From assembly GCA_036512955.1 (NCBI GenBank), contig DATBZX010000422.1, positions 1-16,301 on the forward strand: a stretch of DNA of 16,301 bases. The letters run 5' to 3'. The DNA is from DASRAA01 sp036512955. Lineage in GTDB: Bacteria > Acidobacteriota > Terriglobia > Terriglobales > Acidobacteriaceae. A model generated the notes under the pieces. It saw only the letters and a program-made list of their open reading frames with translations. It did not search any database and was not told the origin of the DNA. Positions 1 to 7,445 of this stretch are shown here, piece by piece (within the stretch, counting starts at the first letter, position 1; every line of letters begins with the position of its first letter). The translations under genes and the position numbers were made by a program.

Positions 1-40
1 GTGTCTCGATCAGCTTCACCAGCCGATATGCGAGCAACAT
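1..40 (-). CDS. 5' end of a divergent gene of unknown function (partial)
   Basis: Only the first 13 codons are inside the window (MLLAYRLVKLIET), read leftwards from an ATG at 40-38. The start is supported by a strong Shine-Dalgarno sequence, AAGAAGG (complement of 47-53), six bases from the ATG. The frame is open to the window edge. The peptide resembles the beginning of cytoplasmic regulatory proteins in which an amphipathic helix opens the protein, but thirteen residues are too few for a family call. It would be transcribed divergently from the ABC exporter genes, so the intergenic region 41-450 would serve both. It could still be chance, because only a start signal and a short open frame support it. 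Confidence 0.45.
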   Translation of the reverse strand, partial: MLLAYRLVKLIET

Positions 41-168
41 GGCTGACCTTCTTTCGTCTCCGTAAGCGCCTTTTGGGGAGGGACAAGGCACAGGCGGAGT
101 CCTCACGTGGTTACAACTAAGTGTCAGCTTTTTCCGGATTCTGAGCCGTGATTCATGTCACCCCGAAA

Positions 169-184
169 CGTGACAAGGGTCACG
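169..184. promoter_or_regulatory. Perfect inverted repeat CGTGAC-N4-GTCACG, candidate operator
   Basis: The arms CGTGAC (169-174) and GTCACG (179-184) are perfectly complementary around AAGG. The inner TGAC-N4-GTCA matches the second dyad at 347-358. NarL-family response regulators bind short dyads as dimers, and the cassette encodes one, so autoregulation is the inferred role. Either divergent gene could be the target. Confidence 0.45.
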
Positions 185-346
185 ATTCGGGAAAACTGTA
201 ACAAATGATTCACCTCCGGGGTCACGGTCGAACTTGAGCGAAACCCGGCGTAACCGCGGGTGTAGTCCGGTGGCCAACTGAGCGGGAGATGCGGGCTCGG
301 GAGCGGCTGACAACTGAACGCTTATTGCTAACCGCTGATTGCCCCA

Positions 347-358
347 TGACATTTGTCA
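347..358. promoter_or_regulatory. Perfect inverted repeat TGAC-ATTT-GTCA, candidate operator
   Basis: This is the second perfect TGAC-N4-GTCA dyad, about 90 bases upstream of the ATPase start. A degenerate copy (TGAC-AATC-GGCA, one mismatch) lies at 370-381, 23 bases further on, about two helical turns. Tandem dyads at that spacing upstream of a start fit an activator binding as two dimers. The link to the response regulator at 3779-4405 is inferred. Confidence 0.45.
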
Positions 359-450
359 CTCGCCGCGCCTGACAATCGGCACTACTCGCCATTCCTGCAA
401 TGGCCGATCATCGCTCTCATACCGGGGATTCACCTGAAGAGGAGCGATCG

Positions 451-1401
451 ATGTCCGCTGCAATTGCCGAACTGACCACTTATCTCAACCCCAGGCCCGC
501 AGCCGTTGCCTACACCCGCGGGCTCACCAAGAAGTACGGTGACGTCACCGCGCTGCACAACGTCACCATGGAACTCCGAGCGGGAGAGCTGCTGGCACTG
601 CTCGGCCCTAACGGCGCCGGCAAGACCACGCTGGTACGCATGTTGCTGGGCCTGGCCAGCCCGGACGCCGGCCGTGTGTCGGTGTTTGGCTCCGACCCTC
701 GCCAATCGCAGGTGGCGGGGCGTTGCGGCGCCATGCTGCAGGTCGGCCGCGTACCGGAGACGTTAAAGGTCCGCGAGCACATCGACCTGTTTTCGTCGTA
801 TTACCCGAACCCACTGCCACTGGCGGAGACCTTCAAGATCGCCGGGCTGGAGGAGTTCAAAGATCGTCCCTTCGGTGAGTTGTCGGGCGGACAGAAACAG
901 CGGGTACTGTTCGGCATCGCCATCTGTGGCGATCCGGATCTCTTGTTTCTCGACGAGCCTACGGTGGGGCTCGATGTGGAGGCCCGGCGCCTGATGTGGG
1001 CGCAAATCCGTACGCTGATTTCGCGCGGCAAAACCGTGCTGCTCACCACTCATTACTTGAACGAGGCCGATGCGCTGGCCGACCGCATTCTGGTCCTGCA
1101 ACAGGGAGCGATCGTTGCCGAAGGAACTCCGGCGGAGATCAAGGCGCGCGCCATCGGCAAGCAGATTCGCTGCGTCAGCCGCCTGACCGCCCACGAGATT
1201 CGCCAGATCCCCGGTGTGGTCAGCCTGAAAGAAGACCGCAACGCCTACGAGCTGCAAGTCGTCGCCGCCGAGCCGGTAGTGCGCGAGCTGTTGCAGCGCG
1301 ACTCCTGGCTCTCGGAACTCGAAGTCACCAATGCCGGGCTGGAAGAGGCTTTCCTGGCGCTGACCCAAAACCATACCTCGAATTCGAAACGGAGCAACTG
1401 A
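451..1401 (+). CDS. ABC-2 type exporter, ATP-binding subunit
   Basis: This 316-residue protein is the cytoplasmic ATPase that powers the adjacent permease. It shows the full nucleotide-binding domain in order: Walker A GPNGAGKTT (52-60), Q-loop Gln97, signature LSGGQKQR (144-151), Walker B LLFLDEP (164-170), D-loop GLD (173-175) and switch His201. A C-terminal extension of about 100 residues follows, as in DrrA/CcmA-like exporter ATPases of drug, lipid or peptide-antibiotic efflux systems. I chose the ATG at 451 because AGAGGAG (438-444) sits six bases upstream. An in-frame ATG at 400 would add 17 residues but lacks such a site. The permease gene starts one base after its stop, so the two are translationally coupled. 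The substrate cannot be read from the sequence. Confidence 0.93.
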   Translation: MSAAIAELTTYLNPRPAAVAYTRGLTKKYGDVTALHNVTMELRAGELLALLGPNGAGKTTLVRMLLGLASPDAGRVSVFGSDPRQSQVAGRCGAMLQVGRVPETLKVREHIDLFSSYYPNPLPLAETFKIAGLEEFKDRPFGELSGGQKQRVLFGIAICGDPDLLFLDEPTVGLDVEARRLMWAQIRTLISRGKTVLLTTHYLNEADALADRILVLQQGAIVAEGTPAEIKARAIGKQIRCVSRLTAHEIRQIPGVVSLKEDRNAYELQVVAAEPVVRELLQRDSWLSELEVTNAGLEEAFLALTQNHTSNSKRSN

Positions 1402-1402
1402 C

Positions 1403-2218
1403 ATGGCAACCACCACGTTTCCCGCAATCTACGCCGTGCCGCAACGCTCGCTGGGCCAACTGATCGCGCTGTACGCGAAAGAGGCGAAGTACGAAGTCCT
1501 GAAATACGCACGGATACCCATTTTCGCTCTCTCCACCATCCTGTTCCCGGTCATGTTTTACGTGTTGTTCGGCATCGTGATGGCCCCCGCCGGCCCACAC
1601 CGGGCGGAGACGGCCACCTACCTGCTGGCCACCATGGCGTGCTACGGAGTGATGGGCGTGGCCATGTTCAGCTTCGGTGTTGGCATTGCCATGGAGCGCG
1701 GCCAGGGCTGGCTGCAGGTGAAGCGAGCCTCGCCCATGCCGCTGCCGGCATACTTCCTCGCCAAGATAGCTAACGCGCTGGTATTCGCGGCCGTGATCTC
1801 ACTGGTGCTGCTGGCGGTGGCTGAGGCCTTCGGAGGAGTTCGGCTGGGATTCTTCACCGCCGCGAAGCTGATCGCCATCCTAGTGGCGGGTTCGATCCCG
1901 TTCAGTGCGATGGGGTTGGCGCTTGGATATTTCGCCAAACCGAATTCGGCTCCGGCCATGGTGAATCTGGTGTACCTGCCGATGTCGTTCTGCTCGGGAC
2001 TGTGGATTCCGATTTTCATGCTGCCTCATGTGTTGCAGAAAGTGGCGCTGGTTCTGCCGCCGTATCACATGAGCCAGTTGGCGTTAAACGCTATCGGAGT
2101 CAATCCGCATCCGACACCGGCGTGGGGACACCTGGAGCCGCTGATTGGAGTAACGCTATTGTTCCTGGGCATCGCCGCCTACGGCTACTGGCGCGATGAG
2201 GGAGCGTCGTACGGATGA
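1403..2218 (+). CDS. ABC-2 type exporter, permease subunit
   Basis: This 271-residue integral membrane protein has about six hydrophobic segments, roughly 38-60, 72-97, 117-142, 152-176, 183-205 and 246-263. That is the ABC-2 permease topology. An amphipathic N-terminal stretch (about 15-37) probably contacts the ATPase. The run 'ERGQGWLQVKRASPMPLPAY' between segments two and three is typical of the cytoplasmic loop of this family. The start codon ATG at 1403 follows GGAG (1391-1394) and nearly touches the ATPase stop codon. Only one permease gene is present, so the working transporter is probably a homodimer of permease with two ATPases. The nearest described layout I recall is Bacillus LnrLMN, which has two permeases. 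Confidence 0.9.
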   Translation: MATTTFPAIYAVPQRSLGQLIALYAKEAKYEVLKYARIPIFALSTILFPVMFYVLFGIVMAPAGPHRAETATYLLATMACYGVMGVAMFSFGVGIAMERGQGWLQVKRASPMPLPAYFLAKIANALVFAAVISLVLLAVAEAFGGVRLGFFTAAKLIAILVAGSIPFSAMGLALGYFAKPNSAPAMVNLVYLPMSFCSGLWIPIFMLPHVLQKVALVLPPYHMSQLALNAIGVNPHPTPAWGHLEPLIGVTLLFLGIAAYGYWRDEGASYG

Positions 2219-2468
2219 AGATGAGTTGGCCCGGCGAGGATTGTCCGCCATCACCTGTCGCCCCGATGCCGGACGAGACTCAACGGTTCCCGAGATTCGC
2301 AATTGTGCGGGTTTCGGGACAACACGAACCGTAGCCCGCGTTTCGATACCCACCACGTCGCAACGCGCGGCTTCGGATTGTGAAACAAAGGTTGACACGT
2401 TCGGGTGGGCCGGGTTCCGCGCTTTTCGGTGCTAATCCGGGGATCGCAAGATCGAAGAGGAGTTGGTT

Positions 2469-2630
2469 ATGAGCAGCAAAACTGCGCAATGGATCGTATG
2501 GTCACTGGTGATGGCATTGTTCACCTGGCTGACGCTGACTGCACGATGGACCGATCTGGCGCTGGCCATGACGATTGCTGGGGTGGGGTGGTATGGCATT
2601 GTGCCCAAGCCCCGTTCCAGACGACAATAG
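2469..2630 (+). CDS. Small two-helix membrane peptide inside the ABC/two-component cassette
   Basis: A 53-codon gene starts at ATG 2469 behind AGAGGAG (2456-2462), six bases away, the same site and spacing as the ATPase gene. The peptide has two hydrophobic segments, about residues 8-24 (WIVWSLVMALFTWLTL) and 29-45 (LALAMTIAGVGWYGIV). They are separated by a short polar turn (ARWTD), and a basic tail PKPRSRRQ follows. I do not recognise a family. The tail suggests that both ends lie in the cytoplasm. It ends 19-31 bases before the sensor kinase start, so the two are probably co-transcribed. By position it could be an accessory subunit of the exporter or of the membrane sensor; that is inference. 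No enzyme motif is visible. Confidence 0.7.
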   Translation: MSSKTAQWIVWSLVMALFTWLTLTARWTDLALAMTIAGVGWYGIVPKPRSRRQ

Positions 2631-2661
2631 TTCCGCAAGAAGGGCCAAGGTGAGGGAAGCG

Positions 2662-3774
2662 ATGAACACGGTTCACGCAATCTGGCGAAAACTATATCCC
2701 GCCGATCACGAGCATAAGTGGATGCCGCTCATCTGGCTTCCCTTCATGGTCTGGTTCTTTCTTGATCCTGCCTGGAAACATGCCGGGCCGCTGCACTGGA
2801 TCTTGAATACCGCTGCTGGGCTGTTCTTCATCGTTCTCTATTTGCAGGCCTTCTCGCGGTTCGGCCGGGTCAGGAACGTTTGCATCATCGCCATGATCCT
2901 GATGGCGGCGATTTGCATTCCCTTGAATGGCGGGGCAGCGGGGCTGCTGATCTATGCTTCGGCTGCCGGCGGGTTCAACCCGAAGATCCGTTGGGTGATT
3001 GCGCAGCTTGCCGTCGAGGTTGCCATCCTTCTTTACTATGCGGCGAGGTTTCATTTCGAGATCGGCATGTGGGTTTCCATGCTGCTATTGATTGTGCTGG
3101 TTGGCTTGGGTAACCACCACTGGGCAGTGGCCCATTGCGCTGAAGAGAAGCTCCGTGTCGCGCACAGCGAGATGGAACACTTCGCCAAAGTCGCCGAACG
3201 GGAACGAATTGCGCGCGACCTGCACGATGTCCTGGGACACACCCTGTCTCTAATCACCCTGAAAGCCGAGTTGGCGCGCAAACTGGTGGACCGCGATCCC
3301 GAACGTGCCAAGCAGGAAATGCTGGACGTGGAGACTACGTCGCGCGCAGCGTTGGCCGACGTGCGCGAAGCCATTCGCGGATACCGCACGGAAGGCATCT
3401 TCGCCGAACTGGCCCGCGCCCGCGCCGCGCTCGAAACCGCCGGCGTCACCGTCGAGTGCGACACCGACCGGGTTGCGCTCAGCCCGGAGCAGGAATCGGT
3501 TCTGTCATTGGCGTTGCGTGAAGCTGTTACCAATGTTGTGCGTCACGCGGATGCCAGCCGTTGCAATGTAATCCTGCGGCGAAGTGATGCGCTGTGCACT
3601 CTGGAAATCGCGGACGATGGATGCGGCGCTGACGGTCCGGAAGGCAACGGCCTGCGCGGCATGCGCGAGCGCCTGGAAGCCCTTGGCGGCTCGCTCCGTC
3701 TCCTCACCTCCAATGGGACCCGTCTGATTATCGATTTGCCTCTCGCCTCAGCCGCCTCCGCTCTGCGAAACTGA
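2662..3774 (+). CDS. DesK-type sensor histidine kinase
   Basis: This 370-residue protein autophosphorylates on His and passes the phosphate to the regulator encoded next to it. The N-terminal half holds about six membrane segments (about 21-35, 44-64, 73-90, 91-105, 111-130, 137-154) without a large extracytoplasmic domain, as in DesK-like sensors of membrane state. A HisKA_3 dimerisation helix follows, with ERIARDLHDVLGH and phospho-acceptor His188. The ATPase domain shows the N-box with Asn291 (EAVTNVVRHA), G1 box DDGCG (318-322) and G2 box GNGLRGMRER (328-337). ATG 2662 is chosen with AGGGAAG just upstream; an in-frame GTG at 2650 is an alternative adding four residues. The regulator gene starts five bases after the stop. 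The signal is unknown; its neighbours suggest membrane stress or the exported compound. Confidence 0.92.
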   Translation: MNTVHAIWRKLYPADHEHKWMPLIWLPFMVWFFLDPAWKHAGPLHWILNTAAGLFFIVLYLQAFSRFGRVRNVCIIAMILMAAICIPLNGGAAGLLIYASAAGGFNPKIRWVIAQLAVEVAILLYYAARFHFEIGMWVSMLLLIVLVGLGNHHWAVAHCAEEKLRVAHSEMEHFAKVAERERIARDLHDVLGHTLSLITLKAELARKLVDRDPERAKQEMLDVETTSRAALADVREAIRGYRTEGIFAELARARAALETAGVTVECDTDRVALSPEQESVLSLALREAVTNVVRHADASRCNVILRRSDALCTLEIADDGCGADGPEGNGLRGMRERLEALGGSLRLLTSNGTRLIIDLPLASAASALRN

Positions 3775-3778
3775 GGGA

Positions 3779-4405
3779 GTGCCGAGCGCCAAGCGTGACA
3801 AGATTCGCGTCGTCCTCGCCGAAGACCAGGCCATGGTCCTCGGCGCGCTGGCTGCATTGCTCGAAATGGAGGACGACATCGAGGTCGTCGCCCGTGCCCG
3901 TGCCGGCGACGAGGCGCTACGGTTGGTGCAGCAGACGCGTCCCGACGTGCTGGTGACCGACATCGAGATGCCCGGTCTCACCGGGCTTGAACTCGCCGCC
4001 GAATTGAAGCGACGCGGCGTCCAGGTGCGAGTCATCATCCTAACCACCTTCGCTCGCGCCGGATATCTCCGCCGCGCACTGGAAGCCGGAGCGTCCGGCT
4101 ACCTCCTCAAAGACATGCCTGCCGAACAACTTGCTGACGCGGTGAGGCGGGTGCGCAGCGGATTGCGCGTGATCGATCCCCAACTCGCTGCCGAAGCCTG
4201 GACCAACGAGCCCGATCCGCTGACCGAGCGCGAGCGTCAGGTGCTGCGACTGGCAGGAGAAGGCATGGCCAGTTCTGACATCGCCACCGAGCTGAGCTTG
4301 TCGGAAGGCACGGTACGCAACTACTTGTCGGAAGCGATCAGCAAGCTGGGCGCGGCCAATCGCACCGAAGCCGCCCGCATCGCGCGATCGAAGGGGTGGC
4401 TGTAG
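3779..4405 (+). CDS. NarL/DesR-type response regulator with LuxR HTH
   Basis: This 208-residue protein has an N-terminal receiver domain with acidic pocket Glu15/Asp16, phospho-acceptor Asp61 (VLVTDIEMPG), Thr89/Thr90 and Lys111 (LLKDMPAE). A LuxR-type helix-turn-helix covers about 148-205 (LTERERQVLRLAGEG, then SLSEGTVRNYLSEAISKLG). It is the partner of the preceding kinase. The start is a GTG at 3779; no ATG or other alternative start lies between it and the in-frame stop at 3725. A purine-rich GAGGGA lies directly against the GTG, too close for normal initiation, so translation probably depends on coupling to the kinase gene. The likely targets are the TGAC-N4-GTCA dyads upstream of the exporter; that is inferred. 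Confidence 0.93.
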   Translation: MPSAKRDKIRVVLAEDQAMVLGALAALLEMEDDIEVVARARAGDEALRLVQQTRPDVLVTDIEMPGLTGLELAAELKRRGVQVRVIILTTFARAGYLRRALEAGASGYLLKDMPAEQLADAVRRVRSGLRVIDPQLAAEAWTNEPDPLTERERQVLRLAGEGMASSDIATELSLSEGTVRNYLSEAISKLGAANRTEAARIARSKGWL

Positions 4406-4460
4406 CGTACTTCCCTCGCCGACGTGGTCGGTTATCATCTCTCCACACAGGGGTACTACA

Positions 4461-5100
4461 TTGACCACGGAAACCACACGGCTCGAGGCATTTTCAGACG
4501 GCGTATTCGCCATCGCCATCACTTTGCTGATTTTGGAGATCAAGGTGCCGGGTTCCGACACTGGAAATCTCGCCGCGTAACTGCTGCGCCAGTGGCCGTC
4601 CTACCTGTCGTTTTTCGTCAGCTTTGCATTCATCGGCGTCATGTGGATCAACCATCATCGCCTGTTCACCCACATCGAGAAGAGCGATGACATGTTGCTG
4701 ATCATCAACCTCACACTGATGTTCGGGGTGGTCGTCATCCCCTTCACCACCGCGGTACTGGCCGCGCACCTCGGGCTCCCGGCGCCAGGACGGCCGTGAT
4801 CGTTTACGACGCGGCTTATCTGAGGATTGCGGTCTTTTTCAAATTGCTCTGGCGTTATGCCGCCTCGCGCGATGGACACCTGTTGGCCAAGGATACTGAC
4901 CGCGAAATGGCCGACAAACTCACCCAGCAATATAACTATGGTCCGCTGGCGCGCACGGTCGCCATCGCCCTGGCGTGGATCAGCATTGGCGCTAGCCTGC
5001 TGATCAACCTTGTGCTGGCGTGCTTCTTCGCGATCCCCCCGCACTATGCCAGCAAACACATTCCGGCACGGAAACGTGCGAGCATCTCATCGGTCAGGTG
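4461..5100 (+). pseudogene. Broken TMEM175/DUF1211-family potassium channel gene
   Basis: A TTG at 4461 behind AGGGG opens a frame starting TTETTRLEAFSDGVFAIAI. The RxxxFSD hallmark of TMEM175 channel first helices is present (Arg7, Phe11-Asp13). Codon 40 is TAA (4578-4580), yet the same frame continues with family-like sequence (LLRQWPSYLSFF, then WINHHRLFTHIEKSDD and a third helix). It stops again at 4797-4799. The rest of the protein continues in another frame from about 4784 (ARTAVIVYDAAYL, then FFKLLWRYAASRDGHLL and a last helix ending CFFAIPPHYASK), consistent with loss of one base. That frame runs through the terminator to 5218, so the original stop also seems lost. Two or three separate lesions argue for true decay rather than one sequencing error. 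The family forms potassium-selective channels of about 200 residues. Confidence 0.8.
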
Positions 5101-5109
5101 TGCATCAGA

Positions 5110-5136
5110 AAGCCTGAGCGGGTTGCTCAGGCTTTT
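5110..5136. terminator. Bidirectional rho-independent terminator
   Basis: A perfect 10-bp stem, AAGCCTGAGC (5110-5119) with GCTCAGGCTT (5125-5134), has the loop GGGTT and a T-run on the plus strand. It sits between the decayed channel gene and the convergent peroxidase gene and can serve both. Confidence 0.85.
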
Positions 5137-5154
5137 CGGTGAAGCAACGACTAG

Positions 5155-6216
5155 CTACTCACCCACGGGTGGCGGTGTCTGCGAGGTGCTCTTGGGCAGC
5201 GCCGGAGGCCTGATGTAGGTCGTGGGTATCTGCCCAGTCAGCGAATCCATCCAGCTCTCAATCGATTTCACCTGTGCGTCGGTCAGTTGCTGTCCACGTT
5301 GGTGAACCGCCATGTTGCGGATTGCCTGGTCCAAGGTCGCAACCGAGCCATCGTGGAAATAGGGACCGGTCTTATTGATGTTGCGCAGCGACGGGACCTT
5401 GAAGACCATCATGTCGATATCTTCCTTCGTGACCTGGTAGCGGCCCGTGTCTTTCTGGTCGGGCCATGGTTTCATCACGCCGAGTTTTTGATAGGCGGCT
5501 CCGCCGACATACGGGCCGTTATGGCACCATTGGCATCCGACGCTGGCAAAAGTGTTGAAGCCGGCTTTCTCGGAGTCGGTCAGGGCTGATTGGTTTCCCT
5601 CAAGGAAACTGTCCCACCGCGAAGGCGTCACCAGTCCACGCTCGAACGCTCCGATGGCCAACCCCATGTTGTTGTAGTTAACCGGTTCCTTATCGTTGGG
5701 GAAGGATGCCTGGAAGAGAGCAACGTACTGCGGGATGGACTTGAGCACATCCACGGCAACTGCATGCGATGGCATGGCCATCTCCACCGGGTTCATGATC
5801 GGGCCTTTCGCCTGCTCCTCGACGGTAGGGGCGCGGCCATCCCAAAACTGAACAAAGTGTCCCGCAGCGTTGTACACAGTGGGCGCGTTGCGGTTTCCCT
5901 TCTGGTTCTTGAAGCCGGTCGAGACCTTCGTGGACTCCGCGCCATAGGCGTCAAGCGGATGGCAGGTATTGCACGAAATCTTCTGGTTGGCCGACAGCCG
6001 GGGATCGTAGTACAGCATGCGTCCCAATTGAACCTTGGTCGCGGTGACAGGATTATCGGGCGAACCCATGACCGCGGGAAGTGGTGAGAACATCTTCAGG
6101 GCTTCCGAGTTCAGCTGTACCTTTCCGGATTCCGACAGAAGGTAGGTGGCAGGAATCAGGACGACTATGACTAACACGGCGGACCACCGGAGCGGGTGTG
6201 ATTTGAAAGCCGGCAT
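5155..6216 (-). CDS. Di-haem cytochrome c peroxidase (CCP/MauG superfamily)
   Basis: This 353-residue protein is expected to reduce hydrogen peroxide at the outer face of the membrane using electrons from cytochromes. Residues 11-27 form one hydrophobic segment, a signal peptide or anchor. Two c-type haem motifs follow, CNTCH (82-86) and CQWCH (228-232). Family landmarks include FWDGRAPTVEEQA (124-136), LRNINKTGPYFHDGS (277-291) and NMAVHQRG (301-308). Met302 lies where bacterial CCPs carry the Met ligand of the high-potential haem, while MauG has Tyr, so peroxidase is preferred over tryptophan-tryptophylquinone maturation. The ATG at 6216 is chosen because GAGGAGG lies five bases upstream; a start at 6240 would add eight residues. 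A proline-rich tail closes the protein. It is divergent from the dehydrogenase gene, with no obvious partner cytochrome here. Confidence 0.9.
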   Translation of the reverse strand: MPAFKSHPLRWSAVLVIVVLIPATYLLSESGKVQLNSEALKMFSPLPAVMGSPDNPVTATKVQLGRMLYYDPRLSANQKISCNTCHPLDAYGAESTKVSTGFKNQKGNRNAPTVYNAAGHFVQFWDGRAPTVEEQAKGPIMNPVEMAMPSHAVAVDVLKSIPQYVALFQASFPNDKEPVNYNNMGLAIGAFERGLVTPSRWDSFLEGNQSALTDSEKAGFNTFASVGCQWCHNGPYVGGAAYQKLGVMKPWPDQKDTGRYQVTKEDIDMMVFKVPSLRNINKTGPYFHDGSVATLDQAIRNMAVHQRGQQLTDAQVKSIESWMDSLTGQIPTTYIRPPALPKSTSQTPPPVGE

Positions 6217-6452
6217 TGTTGCCTCCTCGAAGGCGCCCAATGTCTACGATGGCAACTGGGCACGTTAGTGCTATATTCGTCCTGATCGTCGGTAGCGCTC
6301 AAGGAAGCTGGTCACCGAGGCGTGTGATTGCGTTGACCTGCTGCGGGTGGCGACTATAGACCGACACGGGCGTGCCCTAAACCACTAGCAACGGGCAAAT
6401 TCCTGCGACGAGGATTCGCTCTTCTACAATCGGTTCGGAGGCATCAGTTGCC

Positions 6453-7445
6453 ATGAAGGCCGCAGTCTTGAGCAAGCCATCTCCCATAGGCGAGCGCCCC
6501 CTGCGAATTGAAGAGGTGGCGCAACCCGCAGCTCTCCCGGGTCACGTCCTGCTGAAAGTTCGCGCCTGCGGCGTATGCCGGACCGACTTGCATATTGTGG
6601 AAGGCGAGTTGGCGGAATGCCGCGTTCCACTGATTCCCGGACACCAGATTGTGGGCGATATTGTTGGTGGTGCGACACCCGATTTGCCGCTCGGCACGCG
6701 CGTGGGCGTCTCGTGGATCGGCGGCACCGACGGCTCTTGCTGGTATTGTCAGCGCGGCAAAGAAAACCTTTGCGATTCGCCCACATTCACGGGCTACACG
6801 GTGGATGGTGGCTATGCGGAGTACGCAACCGCCCGCGCCGACTTCGTGTTCCCGCTCCCCGATGCGCTCGACGATCTGCATGCTGCGCCGCTGCTGTGCG
6901 CGGGAATCATCGGCTTCCGCAGCCTCCGGGTTGCAGGAGTGCAGCCAGGGGAACGCGTCGGGCTGTTCGGATTCGGAGCGTCAGCGCACCTTGCGATTGA
7001 AGTGCTGCACGCGTGGAAGTGCGAAGTCTTTGTCTCCACGCGAGGAGAATCGCACCAACAACTCGCGCGCTCGATGGGAGCGGTATGGGTGGGTGCTGAA
7101 ACCATAAGGCCGCCTGACGAGCTTGATCGGGCGATTACCTTCGCGCCCAGCGGAGATGTAGTGATCGCAGCGCTCAGCAGTCTGCGCAAGGGCGGCGTGG
7201 TGGCAATCAATGCGATCCATCTGGATCGCATTCCGCAATTTGATTACGACAAGCTGTTGTGGGGCGAACGCCAGATTCGCAGTGTAGCCAACATGACGCG
7301 CGCCGATGCCCGCGACTTCCTGCAGCTCGCCGCCAATATCGGCATGCGTCCCAAAGTGACAGCGTTTCGTCTCGACGAAGCCAACGAAGCGCTACTGGCA
7401 GTCAAGCGAGACGCCATCGACGGCGCGGCGGTGCTCGTTATATGA
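6453..7445 (+). CDS. Zinc-dependent alcohol dehydrogenase (MDR superfamily)
   Basis: This 330-residue medium-chain dehydrogenase is predicted to oxidise an alcohol or reduce an aldehyde with NAD(P). The catalytic-zinc region shows Cys42 (ACGVCRTDLH) and His64 (IPGHQIVG), with Cys149 (PLLCAGIIG) as the expected third ligand. The Rossmann fold begins at about 168 with GLFGFGASAHLA (170-181), and VFVSTRGE follows (192-199). The structural-zinc lobe has only three of the usual four cysteines (Cys96, Cys99, Cys107). The first position is Asp93. The sequence fits the separate subgroup I recall as 'adh_fam_2' (TIGR02822), whose substrate is not known to me. GGAGG (6437-6441) is 11 bases from the ATG, a longer spacing than its neighbours. 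It stands alone and is convergent with aceE. Confidence 0.88.
   Translation: MKAAVLSKPSPIGERPLRIEEVAQPAALPGHVLLKVRACGVCRTDLHIVEGELAECRVPLIPGHQIVGDIVGGATPDLPLGTRVGVSWIGGTDGSCWYCQRGKENLCDSPTFTGYTVDGGYAEYATARADFVFPLPDALDDLHAAPLLCAGIIGFRSLRVAGVQPGERVGLFGFGASAHLAIEVLHAWKCEVFVSTRGESHQQLARSMGAVWVGAETIRPPDELDRAITFAPSGDVVIAALSSLRKGGVVAINAIHLDRIPQFDYDKLLWGERQIRSVANMTRADARDFLQLAANIGMRPKVTAFRLDEANEALLAVKRDAIDGAAVLVI

Larger units (their letters stand above)
41..450. other. Divergent intergenic region, probably the control region of the ABC cassette
   Basis: I see no convincing gene in these 410 bases. The stretch is notable for repeated GTCA half-sites (123-126, 157-160, 179-182, 221-224, 355-358). Two of them are paired into perfect TGAC-N4-GTCA dyads, listed separately. 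I could not find a -35/-10 pair with good matches and 16-18 bp spacing in front of the ATPase gene. That would fit a promoter that depends on an activator. Confidence 0.6.

Noticed and set aside
1..120. A 39-codon open frame on the plus strand ending at 120
   Set aside because: It has no family features and overlaps a minus-strand start that has an excellent ribosome site, which I prefer.
2392..2397. TTGACA as the -35 of a promoter for the sensor genes
   Set aside because: The sequence 16-18 bases downstream is GC-rich with no -10-like hexamer, so I did not list it as a promoter.
4419..4431. CCGAC-GTG-GTCGG as a terminator after the response regulator gene
   Set aside because: Only a 5-bp stem with TTATC after it; too weak to call.
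6425..6430. TACAAT as -10 of the alcohol dehydrogenase promoter
   Set aside because: No -35 at normal spacing, and the start point would fall inside the ribosome site.
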